From Spirochaetota bacterium (lineage in GTDB: Bacteria > Spirochaetota > Spirochaetia > Treponematales > UBA12059), in assembly GCA_022703505.1 (NCBI GenBank), contig JAKLDN010000001.1, positions 1-64,000 of the forward strand: DNA of 64,000 nucleotides. The letters are read 5' to 3'. Under the pieces are notes generated by a model. The model made no database searches. It was given only the letters and a program-made list of their open reading frames with translations, and was not told the DNA's origin. Each line of letters starts with the position of its first letter. Position 1 is the stretch's first letter. Shown piece by piece: positions 16,117-25,091 of the stretch. The translations under genes and the position numbers were made by a program.

Positions 16117-16815
16117 ATGCCGGTTGAGACAAAGAAGGTCCTGTGGACCGTGATATCCGTCGGGTTGTTCCTGGTCGTGTTCTTCGGGACGGCGCTCCTG
16201 CTCTTCGCCCCTCGCAAGGGGGCCCCCCAGGCGCCCGCGGCGATCGGGAACGAGGCGCCTCCCCGGGCGGTCGAGCCCGACGAGTACCTGCGCAATCCTG
16301 CCCCGGCGCCCGATCCCGCCGCTCCCCTTCCGGCCGCCCCCGGGGAGGTCGTGATCGTGTACGGCGAGAATCCTCCCGCGGCGGCCCTGCCCGGCGCGGC
16401 CGCCCCGGGATCTCCCACGGGCGCAGCGCAGACGGCACCGGCCGGGACCGCCCTGCCCGCGCCGGCCAAGAGCGGCTCCTATACTCCCGCGGCCGCCCCG
16501 GCCGCCAAGGCCCCCGCGGCCAAGCCCTCCGCCCCCGCCCCCAAGCCCAAGACCGTGACCGTCACGGAGTGGTGGATCCAGGCTTCCAGCCCCACCAGCC
16601 GCTCCCGGGCGGAAAGCCTCCAGGCGGAATTGGCCCGGCAGGGACTGTCCTCGGTGATCACCCTGAAGGACGTGGACGGGACGACCCACTACCGGGTGCG
16701 GATCGGGCCGTACACCTCGGAGAAGGAAGCGATCGGCTGGAGGGACCGCGTCCGGGCCCTGCCGGACTGCGCGGAGGCCTACGTCTCCAAGACCACCGTC
16801 CAGCGGACGTTATGA
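16117..16815 (+). CDS. SPOR-domain envelope protein
   Basis: A 232-residue bitopic inner-membrane protein. A short cytoplasmic start is followed by one transmembrane helix (about 9-31). A Pro/Ala-rich periplasmic linker (about 35-145) leads to a C-terminal SPOR domain (WWIQASSPTSRSRAESLQAE, THYRVRIGPYTSEKEAIGW). SPOR domains bind peptidoglycan stripped of stem peptides at division sites, so a role in septation or wall remodelling is likely. GGGAGGGG precedes the ATG. Ends before a clear terminator. Confidence 0.85.
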   Translation: MPVETKKVLWTVISVGLFLVVFFGTALLLFAPRKGAPQAPAAIGNEAPPRAVEPDEYLRNPAPAPDPAAPLPAAPGEVVIVYGENPPAAALPGAAAPGSPTGAAQTAPAGTALPAPAKSGSYTPAAAPAAKAPAAKPSAPAPKPKTVTVTEWWIQASSPTSRSRAESLQAELARQGLSSVITLKDVDGTTHYRVRIGPYTSEKEAIGWRDRVRALPDCAEAYVSKTTVQRTL

Positions 16816-16834
16816 CACCGGCCGCGACCCTGTT

Positions 16835-16864
16835 AACGCCGCCTTTCCCGGGCGGCGTTTTTTT
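16835..16864 (+). terminator. Intrinsic terminator after the SPOR gene
   Basis: AACGCCGCC (16835-16843) pairs with GGCGGCGTT (16851-16859) and runs into a 7-base T tract ending at 16864. Confidence 0.9.
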
Positions 16865-16868
16865 GAGG

Positions 16869-17050
16869 AACCTGGACAGGATGGACGAGATGAAAAAGGA
16901 TGTACAGGATGAGAGGAAAGGGACGTTAGAATTTGATTATCGCCCTCTACTCTAGTTCTTAATCCTGTTCATCCGTATCGAATCCTGCAAATCCTGTCGA
17001 ATCCGTTGTGTGATTCTCTCATCCTCCGTGATCTCCGTGTACTCCGTGGT
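16869..17050. repeat. Inverted repeat cassette 4 (GGATGAACAGGAT and CTCCGTG words)
   Basis: The left arm (16869-16917) has degenerate units such as ACCTGGACAGGATGGACGAG. The right arm (16961-17004) has TCCTGTTCATCC-type units. A further array of CATCCTCCGTGATCTCCGTG units follows (17020-17050), whose partner on the left is missing. It separates the SPOR gene from the convergent SUMF1-fold gene. Confidence 0.75.
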
Positions 17051-17076
17051 TGGGTCCTGTGGATGTCGTCCTGTCG

Positions 17077-17919
17077 TCAGCGGCGCGGCAGGGACCTCGC
17101 CAGGCGGAAGCCCAGGTAGTCGAACTTGTGGGCGGGATCCACGAACCAGCGCTTGGCCGGGCGGAGGTTGGAGGCCACGTTGAAGTAGCCGCCCCCGCGG
17201 ACGACCTTCAGGGCGGCCCCCTCCGGCCCCCGGGGTTCGGAGGCCTTGCCGGCCGGATACCCCGCGTACCAGTCCCAGCACCACTCCCAGACGTTTCCGG
17301 CCATGTCAAAGAGGCCGAGTTCGTTGGCGGCCTTCCCGCCCGCGGGATGGGTCCGGTTCCCGGCGTTGAGGGAGAACCAGGCCAGGGCTTCCGGGTCGCT
17401 TCCGCCGGGATACGGAAACCCCCGGGTCCTCTTTCCGCCCCGGGCCGCGTACTCCCATTCAGCCTCCGTGGGAAGGCGGTATCCCTCGGCGGTCCAGTCG
17501 CAGGTGACGGTGTCGCCGTTCAGGGCATAGGCGGGCGCGAGGCCGTCCTTCCGGGATCTCCAGTTGCAGTATTCCACCGCGTCCCGCCAGGTGACGTTGA
17601 TCACAGGCCGGGACCATCGGCCCCAACCCTTGTCGTCCGGCCGGGATTTCCCGGAGGCGGCGCAGTACTCGTCGTACTCGTCGAAGGTGACTTCCCTCTT
17701 GGCCAGCAGGAAGGCGGACAGGTTGACTTCCCGCCGCGGGCCCTCGTCGAAGGAGCGCCCGGCTTCGGCATCCGGGGAACCCTGGAGGTAGGTTCCTCCC
17801 TCCACGTAGGCCATCCAGTCGGGGACCCTCACGTCGGACTGAGCCCCCGCGGGCGCGGCGGCCGACAGGACCGCCAGGGCGGCGAGAAAAGCGGGCGCGA
17901 AGGGAAGCCGTAGTCGCAT
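17077..17919 (-). CDS. Secreted SUMF1/FGE-fold protein without the catalytic cysteines
   Basis: A 280-residue exported protein with an N-terminal signal peptide ending near AAAPAGAQS. It carries a full SUMF1 domain: YVEGGTYLQGSPDAEAG, KREVTFDEYDEYC, VTWRDAVEYCNWRS, YRLPTEAEWEYAARGG, GLFDMAGNVWEWCWDW and VVRGGGYFNVASNLRP. True formylglycine-generating enzymes have a redox cysteine pair in the last motif; here that segment has none, so sulfatase activation is unlikely and a binding or structural role is more probable. It starts 71 bases after the purine permease stop on the same strand and may be co-transcribed with it. Confidence 0.85.
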   Translation of the reverse strand: MRLRLPFAPAFLAALAVLSAAAPAGAQSDVRVPDWMAYVEGGTYLQGSPDAEAGRSFDEGPRREVNLSAFLLAKREVTFDEYDEYCAASGKSRPDDKGWGRWSRPVINVTWRDAVEYCNWRSRKDGLAPAYALNGDTVTCDWTAEGYRLPTEAEWEYAARGGKRTRGFPYPGGSDPEALAWFSLNAGNRTHPAGGKAANELGLFDMAGNVWEWCWDWYAGYPAGKASEPRGPEGAALKVVRGGGYFNVASNLRPAKRWFVDPAHKFDYLGFRLARSLPRR

Positions 17920-17990
17920 CGCTGCCTCCGTGGACGCGGTCCGGAACGCGCGGCGCGCCGGGACTGATTCCCGGGCGCCGCAAATGCGGA

Positions 17991-19277
17991 TCAGAGCACG
18001 TGCTTCAGTACGAAGAAGAACCCGACGATCCAGGTGACCACGGGGATCTCCTTGGCCTTGCCGGTGCAGAGCTTCAGGAGGATGTAGGCCAGGATGCCGA
18101 ACACGAGGCCCTCGGCGATGCTGTAGGTCAGGGGCATGAAGAGCATCGTGATGAAGGCGGGAATGGCCTCGGAGAAGTCCTTGAGGTCCAGGTCCTTCAC
18201 GGGGGAGAGCATGAACAGGCCGACGAGGATCAGGGCCGGGGCCGTGGCCGCGCCGGGTACCAGGAGGAAGAGGGGGGACAGGAAGAGGGCCACTCCGAAG
18301 AGGACGGCGGTGGTCAGGGAGGTGAGGCCCGTCCGGCCGCCCTCCGCCACGCCCGCGGCGCTCTCGATATAGGAGGTGACCGTGGAGGTGCCCAGGCAGG
18401 CGCCGGCCACGGTTCCGATGGCGTCGGACAGGAGGGCTTCCTTGACCCGGGGGATCTCACCCTTCTTGCTGATCAGACCGGCCTGGGTGGTCACGCCCAC
18501 CAGGGTGCCGATAGTGTCGAAGATGTCCACGAACAGGAAGGTGAACAGGACGATCCAGAAGTCCAGGGTGAAGAACTTGTCGAACTGGAACTGGAACAAG
18601 AGGGGCGCAGCCGGGGCGGAGACGGGGTTCCAGCCCTTGGGGATCACGGTCACGCCGAAGGGGATGCCGATGATCGTCGTGGCCAGGATGCCGATGAGCA
18701 GTGCGCCTTTGACCTTGAAGATCAGGAGCACGCCCATGATCACAAGGCCGATGAGGGCCAGGAGGGGGGCTCCCTTGGTGATGTTGCCCAGGCCCACCAG
18801 GGTGGCGTCGTTGTTCACCACGAGCCCGGCGTTCTGCAGACCGATGAAGGCGATGAACAGGCCGATGCCCACGGAGACGGCGCTCTTGATGTTCGCCGGG
18901 ATCGAGCGGACGATGGCCTCCCGGATGTTGAACAGGGACATCAGGATGAAGATCACGCCCTCCACGAACACGGCGGTCAGGGCCAGCTGCCAGGAATAGC
19001 CCATCCCCAGGACCACCGCGAAGGCGAAGAAGGCGTTCAGGCCCATGCCCGGGGCGAGGGCGATGGGCAGGTTCGAGAGCAGGGCCATGCAGAGGGTGGC
19101 GATCAGGGACGCCAGGGCCGTGGCGGTGAAGACCCCGCCCGCGGGCATGCCCGCCGCGGAAAGGATGCCGGGGTTCACGGCCAGGATGTACGCCATGGTC
19201 ATGAAGGTCGTGATGCCCGCCATCACTTCCGTGCGCACGGTGGTGCCGTGCTCCTTGAGCTTGAAGAATTTCTCCAC
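17991..19277 (-). CDS. NCS2-family purine permease (AzgA-like)
   Basis: An inner-membrane nucleobase:cation symporter of 428 residues with about 12-14 hydrophobic segments. It matches the AzgA/PbuG branch: TVRTEVMAGITTFMTMAYIL at the start, then PGMGLNAFFAFAVV, GTSTVTSYIESAAGVAEGGR and FVDIFDTIGTLVGV. This branch imports adenine, guanine or hypoxanthine. GTG 19277 is the start, with AGGAGG 5 bases upstream; a much longer open frame upstream is not coding. It diverges from adenine deaminase, so import of adenine and its deamination are linked. Confidence 0.9.
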   Translation of the reverse strand: MEKFFKLKEHGTTVRTEVMAGITTFMTMAYILAVNPGILSAAGMPAGGVFTATALASLIATLCMALLSNLPIALAPGMGLNAFFAFAVVLGMGYSWQLALTAVFVEGVIFILMSLFNIREAIVRSIPANIKSAVSVGIGLFIAFIGLQNAGLVVNNDATLVGLGNITKGAPLLALIGLVIMGVLLIFKVKGALLIGILATTIIGIPFGVTVIPKGWNPVSAPAAPLLFQFQFDKFFTLDFWIVLFTFLFVDIFDTIGTLVGVTTQAGLISKKGEIPRVKEALLSDAIGTVAGACLGTSTVTSYIESAAGVAEGGRTGLTSLTTAVLFGVALFLSPLFLLVPGAATAPALILVGLFMLSPVKDLDLKDFSEAIPAFITMLFMPLTYSIAEGLVFGILAYILLKLCTGKAKEIPVVTWIVGFFFVLKHVL

Positions 19278-19328
19278 TTCTTCCTCCTGTTTTTGTCGCC
19301 GGGCGAAGCCCGGCGTTCTCGACGGGAC

Positions 19329-19357
19329 AGTGTACGACGGAGTCGGCGGGCGCGCAA
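19329..19357 (-). promoter_or_regulatory. Purine permease promoter
   Basis: On the minus strand TTGCGC (19352-19357), 17 bases, TACACT (19329-19334). A GC stem-loop (19297-19304 with 19308-19315) sits in the leader a few bases before the AGGAGG. I see no purine riboswitch core. Confidence 0.6.
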
Positions 19358-19407
19358 CACTTTTTCCGAACCCGGGCAGTCCGAGATCCCCGGCGCCGCG
19401 GCCCGAT

Positions 19408-19449
19408 TTGCGCCGGGCGGGCCGGCGGTATAGAATGATCGGTACATTC
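19408..19449 (+). promoter_or_regulatory. Adenine deaminase promoter with an inverted repeat at the start point
   Basis: TTGCGC (19408-19413), 17 bases, TAGAAT (19431-19436). An inverted repeat GAATG-N7-CATTC (19433-19449) overlaps the -10 box and predicted start site and could be an operator. The -35 hexamer is identical to that of the divergent permease promoter. Confidence 0.55.
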
Positions 19450-19469
19450 TTCGAACACGGAGGTACCGC

Positions 19470-21188
19470 ATGGTGTCCAAGGAGCAGATCGACGCGGCCC
19501 GCGGCCTTGTTCCCTGCGACGTCAACTTCGTCAATTGCTCGGTGGCGGACCTCTTTCGCGGGGAGGTGCGCCCGGGTCTCACGGTCTCGGTGCACAAGGG
19601 CTACGTCGTGGGGGTCGGGGACGGCCTCGCCGCCCGCACCGAGGTGGACCTGGACGGCCGCGTCCTGGTCCCCGGACTCGTGGACGCCCACGTCCACATA
19701 GAATCCTCCCTGCTGTCGCCCTCGGAGTACGCCCGCCTCGTGGTCCCCCGGGGCACCACCGCGGTGGTCGCGGACCCCCACGAGATCGCCAACGTCCTCG
19801 GGTACGACGGGATGACCTACATGCTCCGGGCCAGCGAGGGACTGCCCCTGGACGTCTACCTCATGGCCCCCTCCTGCGTGCCCGCCACGGACTTCGACTC
19901 CTCCGGGGCGGCCCTCTTCGCCTCGGACATGTACCCCTTCCTGCGGGAACCCCGGGTCCTGGGCCTGGGGGAGGTGATGAACTTCCCGGGCGTCCTGGCC
20001 AAGGATCCCCAGCTGCTCGACAAGATCGCCCTCTTCTGGGACTCCGGTAAGGCCGTGGACGGGCACGCCCCGGAACTCCGGGGCCGGGACCTCTCGGCCT
20101 ACGCGGCCGCGGGCATCCGGTCCGACCACGAGTGCGTCACCGCCGAGGAGGCCCTGGAGAAGATCTCCAAGGGCATGTACGTGATGATCCGGGAGGGCTC
20201 CGCCACCCGGGACCTGGCCCGCCTGGTCCCGGCCGTCACCCCCCGCACGGCCCCCCGGTTCCTGCTCTGCTCCGACGACCGCCACCCCACGGACCTCGCG
20301 GAGGAGGGGCACATCGACCGGTCCATCCGGCTCCTCGTGGACGCCGGGGTGGACCCCCTGGACGCGATCGCCATGTCCTCCCTGAACGCGGCCCGCTACT
20401 TCGGACTGCGGAACTCCGGGGCCATCGCCCCGGGCTACAAGGCCGACTTCGTGGCCGCCTCGGACCTCCGGGCCTTCGAGGCGGAGGTGGTGATCAAGTC
20501 CGGGCAGATCGTGGCCGAGGGGGGACGCCTGGTCCGGGCCGTGGAGAACCGGCCCGCGGTGCTCCGGGACTCGGTGAACATCAAGTGGCTGACCGAGGAG
20601 GACTTCCGCATCCCCGCGGAGGGCCGGAGGATCCGCGTCATCGAGGCCCGGCCCCGGACCCTGATCACCGGGGAGATCCAGACCGAGCCCCCGGTCCGGG
20701 AGGGGCTCTGCGTGTCCGACGTGTCCCGGGACCTCCTCAAGATCTTCGTGATCGAGCGTCACAAGGGCTCCGGGAACATCGGAAAGGGCTTCATCACGGG
20801 GCTCGGGCTCAAGCGGGGGGCCATCGGTTCCACCATCAGCCACGACTCCCACAACATGATCCTGGTGGGGGCGGACGACGCCTCCATCTTCAAGGCCGCC
20901 CGCCACCTCAACAAGATCGGCGGAGGCATGGTCGTGACCGACGGGGACCGGATCGTCCTGGACCTGCCCCTGCCCATCGCGGGGCTCATGAGCGACCGGG
21001 ACGCGATGTGGGTGGTGGAGCGCCTGCGGGCCTTCGACGAGCTCTTCCGCGCCGAGGGGCTCACGAACGAGTCCCCCCTCATGGCCATCTCCTTCATGGC
21101 CCTCCCGGTGATCCCGAAGCTCAAGATCACGGACCGGGGGCTCGTGGACGTGGAGCGCTTCGCCCCGGTGCCCCTCTTCGTGGACTAG
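19470..21188 (+). CDS. ade: Adenine deaminase
   Basis: Converts adenine to hypoxanthine and ammonia; 572 residues, the normal length for this amidohydrolase family. The metal site shows [17 protein letters not shown] and [20 protein letters not shown], then [19 protein letters not shown] and [11 protein letters not shown]. The C-terminal domain includes [25 protein letters not shown] lies 6 bases before the ATG. It feeds hypoxanthine to the xanthine dehydrogenase genes downstream. Its TAG overlaps the stop of the convergent chemoreceptor gene in a shared CTAG. Confidence 0.95.
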   Translation: MVSKEQIDAARGLVPCDVNFVNCSVADLFRGEVRPGLTVSVHKGYVVGVGDGLAARTEVDLDGRVLVPGLVDAHVHIESSLLSPSEYARLVVPRGTTAVVADPHEIANVLGYDGMTYMLRASEGLPLDVYLMAPSCVPATDFDSSGAALFASDMYPFLREPRVLGLGEVMNFPGVLAKDPQLLDKIALFWDSGKAVDGHAPELRGRDLSAYAAAGIRSDHECVTAEEALEKISKGMYVMIREGSATRDLARLVPAVTPRTAPRFLLCSDDRHPTDLAEEGHIDRSIRLLVDAGVDPLDAIAMSSLNAARYFGLRNSGAIAPGYKADFVAASDLRAFEAEVVIKSGQIVAEGGRLVRAVENRPAVLRDSVNIKWLTEEDFRIPAEGRRIRVIEARPRTLITGEIQTEPPVREGLCVSDVSRDLLKIFVIERHKGSGNIGKGFITGLGLKRGAIGSTISHDSHNMILVGADDASIFKAARHLNKIGGGMVVTDGDRIVLDLPLPIAGLMSDRDAMWVVERLRAFDELFRAEGLTNESPLMAISFMALPVIPKLKITDRGLVDVERFAPVPLFVD

Positions 21189-23416
21189 CCGGAGGCGGGT
21201 CCCTCCCGCGCGTCCAGGAGCCGCCGCAGACCCGTCACGGCTTCCTTTCCGTCCCGGGAGACCTCGGCCAGGCGCTTGATGGTGTCCGCGATTTCGGCGT
21301 TCTCCCGGGCTATGCCCCCGATGGACTGGCCCAGCTCGTCGGAGATCGACACCAGCTCGGACATGCGCTCCCGGATGCGCCCGCCCTCCTCGTCCTGACG
21401 CTCCGCCTCCGCGCGGATGGAGGCCGCCGAGTCGGCCAGGTCCCGGAGGCTCGTGCGCAGGCGGTCCGTGGCCCCGCGCTGGGCCTCCAGGGAGCCCGAG
21501 ACCGAGAGGATCCCCTCCAGGGCCGTCCGGGCCCCCTCGGCCACGGAATCCAGGGATTCCGCCAGGCCCGCGTTGGCCTCCACCCCGTTCTCGATCCGCC
21601 GGACGATGTCGGCGATGGAGTCCCGGATCCGGGCGGCCCGCTCCGCGGAGGCCCCGGCCAGGCTCTTGATCTCCCCCGCGATCACCGCGAAGCCCCGGCC
21701 GGCCGCGCCGGCATGGGCAGCCTCGATGGCGGCGTTCATGGACAGGAGGTTCGTGCGCTCCGCGAACTCCTCCACCGCTCCTACGATGTCGACCACCCGG
21801 CCCGCGGCTTCCTTGATCCGGTCGATCGCCTCCCCCAGGGTGCGCGAGGAGTCCCGCCCCCTCTCCACGGTCAGGCCCAGGCCCCGGGCGAAGTCCGCGG
21901 TGGACGATACGCTCCCCGCGACGGAGGCGGCGGCGTCCGCCACGACCGCCACGGCCTCCGCGGAGCCCTCGATCCCCGCCGCCTGGGAGTCCACCCCCGT
22001 GCGCACGAGCCCCAGGGACCGCCCGAGGCGCTCCACGGCCTGGCCGGATTCCCGGGCGGCCCGGGCCTGGCGCTCCGCGTTCGCCCCGATCCTCCCCGCC
22101 TCGGCGGCCAGCTTGTCCGCGGACTCCGAGGCCTTGGCGGCGTCGGAATCGATCTCCGCGGTGATGGCCGAGACCGAGTCCGCGGTCTCTTCGATCCGGC
22201 CGATGTAGTCCGCCAGCTGGCCCGTCTTCCGCTCGATGTCCGCGGAATACCGCCGGAGCTCCGCGTGGAGCCGGGAGGAGCGGAGGGTCAGGGTCACGAA
22301 GAGGGAGAGGTTCAGGGCAAAGAACCCGATTCCCTGGAGCCAGGCGACGGGCTTGCGCCCCAGGGCCGAGTAGACCACGTCGTGGGTGCCGAAGCCCACC
22401 CCCAGGACCACCCCGACCAGGATGGGCACCGCCTCCCGGTTCCCCCGGATCACCTCCCGGACGGTCACAAAGACGATGAAGACGATGGCCGCCTGCACGA
22501 AGATCAGGTTCCGGTTGAACATCGCGTCCACCCGGACGTAGTCGCCCCGGACGACCAGGTAGGATACGACCGAGGCGGCGGGCACCAGGGCCAGGAGGGC
22601 GACCAGGATCCGGGGTAGGCGGAGCCGGAAGAAGCTCAGGAAGAAGGCGACCAGGGCGGCCATCGAAACGGTAAGGCAGGCCTTGGCCAGGGCCCGGTTC
22701 AGGGTGTACTCCAGGATCGGGTAGGTCGCCCCGATCTCGGCGAAGTAGAAGGCGATGGCGAAGGAGGAGACCGCGTACCAGAGGTTGGGGGTGTCCGCTG
22801 GACGTCCCGCCCAGAGGGCCAGGAAATAGAGGCCGATGAAGGCGCAGAGGGCCCCGAGCACGGTGTACAGCTCGAAGTTGAAGAATCCGATGACCCGGCG
22901 CTCGTAGTCCGCGGCCGAGCCGTCCCCGATCTGGAACCCCGACGCGTCCAGGGCGGAGGCCGGGGCGGCCAGGCGCAGGGCCAGGAGGTTTCCGCCCCGG
23001 GGGTTCCAGAGCCGGGAAGGCAGGAGGAAGACCCCCGGCTGGTTGCCCGGGACCGTGAACTCGGGGACCAGGGTCCCGCGCCGGCCGATCAAGCTGCCGT
23101 TCAGGTAGACCTCCGCGGCCGCGTCCACCCGGCCCAGCAGGAGGTACACCTCGCCGTCCGGCATCCCGCTTCCGTCGAACTCCCCGCGGAGCCAGCCCCG
23201 GCCCGCGTCCAGGTCTAGGCGGGCGGGCAGGCGGACGGATGCCCAGCCCGAGTCGTCGTACCCCGGATCCGCGTACTCCGGTCGATCCCCGGGGACGTAG
23301 CGCCATTCCCGGAGCTCGGCGCGGGTTCCGGTCGAGGCCGCGGCGGGGACCCCCTGGGCGGCCGCGGCCGCCCCCATCCAGACCAGGCCGAGCAGGAGGA
23401 AGGGACTTCTGAGCAT
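21185..23416 (-). CDS. Methyl-accepting chemotaxis protein with 7TM-DISM sensor
   Basis: A 743-residue chemoreceptor. A signal peptide is followed by an extracytoplasmic DISM/galactose-binding-like domain (about 35-185: [27 protein letters not shown]). Seven transmembrane helices follow (about 190-405). The cytoplasmic part is a coiled-coil signalling domain with the hairpin tip [25 protein letters not shown] 23416 is chosen, with AGGAGAT upstream. Position among purine genes suggests it may sense a purine or a related nutrient, but carbohydrate sensing by DISM domains is also possible. Confidence 0.88.
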   Translation of the reverse strand: MLRSPFLLLGLVWMGAAAAAQGVPAAASTGTRAELREWRYVPGDRPEYADPGYDDSGWASVRLPARLDLDAGRGWLRGEFDGSGMPDGEVYLLLGRVDAAAEVYLNGSLIGRRGTLVPEFTVPGNQPGVFLLPSRLWNPRGGNLLALRLAAPASALDASGFQIGDGSAADYERRVIGFFNFELYTVLGALCAFIGLYFLALWAGRPADTPNLWYAVSSFAIAFYFAEIGATYPILEYTLNRALAKACLTVSMAALVAFFLSFFRLRLPRILVALLALVPAASVVSYLVVRGDYVRVDAMFNRNLIFVQAAIVFIVFVTVREVIRGNREAVPILVGVVLGVGFGTHDVVYSALGRKPVAWLQGIGFFALNLSLFVTLTLRSSRLHAELRRYSADIERKTGQLADYIGRIEETADSVSAITAEIDSDAAKASESADKLAAEAGRIGANAERQARAARESGQAVERLGRSLGLVRTGVDSQAAGIEGSAEAVAVVADAAASVAGSVSSTADFARGLGLTVERGRDSSRTLGEAIDRIKEAAGRVVDIVGAVEEFAERTNLLSMNAAIEAAHAGAAGRGFAVIAGEIKSLAGASAERAARIRDSIADIVRRIENGVEANAGLAESLDSVAEGARTALEGILSVSGSLEAQRGATDRLRTSLRDLADSAASIRAEAERQDEEGGRIRERMSELVSISDELGQSIGGIARENAEIADTIKRLAEVSRDGKEAVTGLRRLLDAREGPASG

Positions 23417-23486
23417 GGCGGATCTCCTGGATGCGGACGCGGGCGTCCGGGGTGGGGCTCCGGACGGGATGCCGGAACCCGTACCC

Positions 23487-23515
23487 AGTGTTGCCGATCC
23501 GTTCCGGAGAATCAA
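23487..23515 (-). promoter_or_regulatory. Possible chemoreceptor promoter
   Basis: On the minus strand TTGATT (23510-23515), 17 bases, AACACT (23487-23492). Weak -10; listed because nothing better lies in the 5' region. Confidence 0.3.
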
Positions 23516-23554
23516 GCCGACGTTCTCCTTCGAGTTGCCGGTCCCCGAATCCTG

Positions 23555-23657
23555 GTGTACACTGATCCGGGTCATGTCCCACGTACAGGAGCGTTCCGCC
23601 CCCGGGGTGGTTTCCCCGGCAGGTTTCGGTGTACAAATCCTATATTACCATTATAAT
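23555..23657 (+). promoter_or_regulatory. xdhA promoter with repeated GTGTACA sites
   Basis: A perfect TATAAT (23652-23657) lies 21 bases before the xdhA ATG in an AT-rich patch. The only -35 candidate, TGTACA (23630-23635, 16-base spacer), is poor. The palindrome GTGTACAC (23555-23562) and a second GTGTACA (23629-23635) share the word GGTGTACA, spaced about 75 bases, which would suit an activator or repressor of the purine genes. Confidence 0.45.
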
Positions 23658-23678
23658 AAGCTATAAGAGGAAGGCCGG

Positions 23679-25091
23679 ATGAAACGACGATTGGTCTTCC
23701 GCGTGAACGAACGCCTCGTGGACGCGGAAGCTTGGGAGGAGACCCTGGCGCTGGACTATCTGCGCCGGGATTTGGGACTCACGGGTACGAAGGAAGGGTG
23801 CCGGGAGGGCGACTGCGGGGCCTGCCTGGTCCTCCTGGGGGAACGGGGCGGGGACGGACCGTCCTGGAAGGCCGTGCCCTCCTGCCTCCTGGCCCTGGGG
23901 GAGCTGGACGGGCGCCACGTGGTCACCATCGAAGGCATCGCCGCGGGGGGCCTCACCCCCGTGATGGAGGCCTTCCTGGACGAGGGGGCCAGCCAGTGCG
24001 GGTTCTGCTCCCCGGGCTTCATCGTGGCCCTGACCGCCTTCCTGGTGGAAGGACACATCGACCCGGTGCGGGCCCTGGTTTCCATAGAAGGGAACCTCTG
24101 CCGCTGCACGGGCTACGGGTCCATCCGGCGGGCCGCGGAGCGCCTGACCCGGGACTTCGCGGACCTGCCCGCGGACCTCGGGGCACGGCTGGCGGTCCTG
24201 GGGGACCGGAAGGTTCTGCCCGGGTCCCTGGCCGCCCTCATGACGAGCCTTCCCGAGCCGGGCAGCCGGCCCGCCGCCGCCCCGAAGGGACTCAACCTGG
24301 GCGGGGGCACGGACTGGTTCGTCCGCAATCCCGACCCCGAACCCGGGACCGGAGTCGCCTTCACCGATCGCCAGGCGGGCCTGGATCGGATCGAGCGGAC
24401 CGGGGACTTCCTCTCCGTCGGGGCCGCCGTCACGGTGCGCTCCTTCTTCGAGGACCCCCGGATCCGGGCCCACGCCCCGGGGATCGAGGCCTTCGAGGCC
24501 CAGATGGCCAGCCTCCCCATCCGGAACCGCGCCACCCTGGCGGGGAACGTGGTGAACGCCTCCCCCATCGCGGACATGACCGCCCTCCTTTTGGCCCTGG
24601 ACGCCCGGGTCCGCCTCCGCTCCGCCTCGGGGGCCCGGGAACTGTCCCTGGCGGACTTCTTCCTGGGCTACAAGAAGACCGCCCTGAGGGACGGGGAATT
24701 CCTGGAGACCCTCCTTCTGCCCGCGGCGGCGGGACCGGTCCGGCTGAACTTCGAGAAGGTCTCCAAGCGGGAAAGCCTGGACATCGCCACGGCCAACACG
24801 GCCCTGGCCCTGCGGATGGAGGGGGACCGGATCGCCTGGGCCCGCCTCTCGGTGGGCGGGATGGCCGCGGTGCCCCTCCTGGCCCGGAAGGCCTCCGCCT
24901 TCCTGGTCGGGAAGTCGCCGGACGCCGCGGCCGCCCGGGAAACCGCACGGCTGGCCTTGGAGGACTGCTCGCCCCTCTCGGACGTGCGGGGTTCCGCGGG
25001 CTACCGGACGCGCCTCCTGGAGCGCCTGGTCCTGGCCCATTTCGTCCGGCTCTTCCCGGACAAGGGTCTTCTGGAGGAGTTCTGGCCATGA
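23679..25091 (+). CDS. xdhA: Xanthine dehydrogenase small subunit (2Fe-2S plus FAD)
   Basis: Electron-transfer subunit of 470 residues. The N-terminal ferredoxin domain has the first cluster ligands in EGCREGDCGACLVLL and the second cluster in ASQCGFCSPGF and NLCRCTGYGSIRRA. The FAD domain (about 205-380) has LNLGGGTDWFVRN and SLPIRNRATLAGNVVNASPI. This fused layout is that of the bacterial XdhA type, which works with a separate molybdenum subunit. The start follows AAGAGGAAGG. Its stop overlaps the xdhB start (ATGA), so translation is coupled. Confidence 0.92.
   Translation: MKRRLVFRVNERLVDAEAWEETLALDYLRRDLGLTGTKEGCREGDCGACLVLLGERGGDGPSWKAVPSCLLALGELDGRHVVTIEGIAAGGLTPVMEAFLDEGASQCGFCSPGFIVALTAFLVEGHIDPVRALVSIEGNLCRCTGYGSIRRAAERLTRDFADLPADLGARLAVLGDRKVLPGSLAALMTSLPEPGSRPAAAPKGLNLGGGTDWFVRNPDPEPGTGVAFTDRQAGLDRIERTGDFLSVGAAVTVRSFFEDPRIRAHAPGIEAFEAQMASLPIRNRATLAGNVVNASPIADMTALLLALDARVRLRSASGARELSLADFFLGYKKTALRDGEFLETLLLPAAAGPVRLNFEKVSKRESLDIATANTALALRMEGDRIAWARLSVGGMAAVPLLARKASAFLVGKSPDAAAARETARLALEDCSPLSDVRGSAGYRTRLLERLVLAHFVRLFPDKGLLEEFWP

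Noticed and set aside
17077-17919. Diversity-generating retroelement variable protein (SUMF1/C-type-lectin-like fold)
   Set aside because: No reverse transcriptase, template repeat or variable-repeat copy is found nearby.
19278-19469. Purine riboswitch before the permease or ade
   Set aside because: No conserved purine-aptamer core or three-way junction could be traced on either strand; only a simple GC hairpin is visible.
19278-23636. A minus-strand frame open from the purine permease through ade and the chemoreceptor (nearly 1900 codons)
   Set aside because: Only the part after GTG 19277 has protein-like composition; the rest is the shadow of ade and of the chemoreceptor gene.
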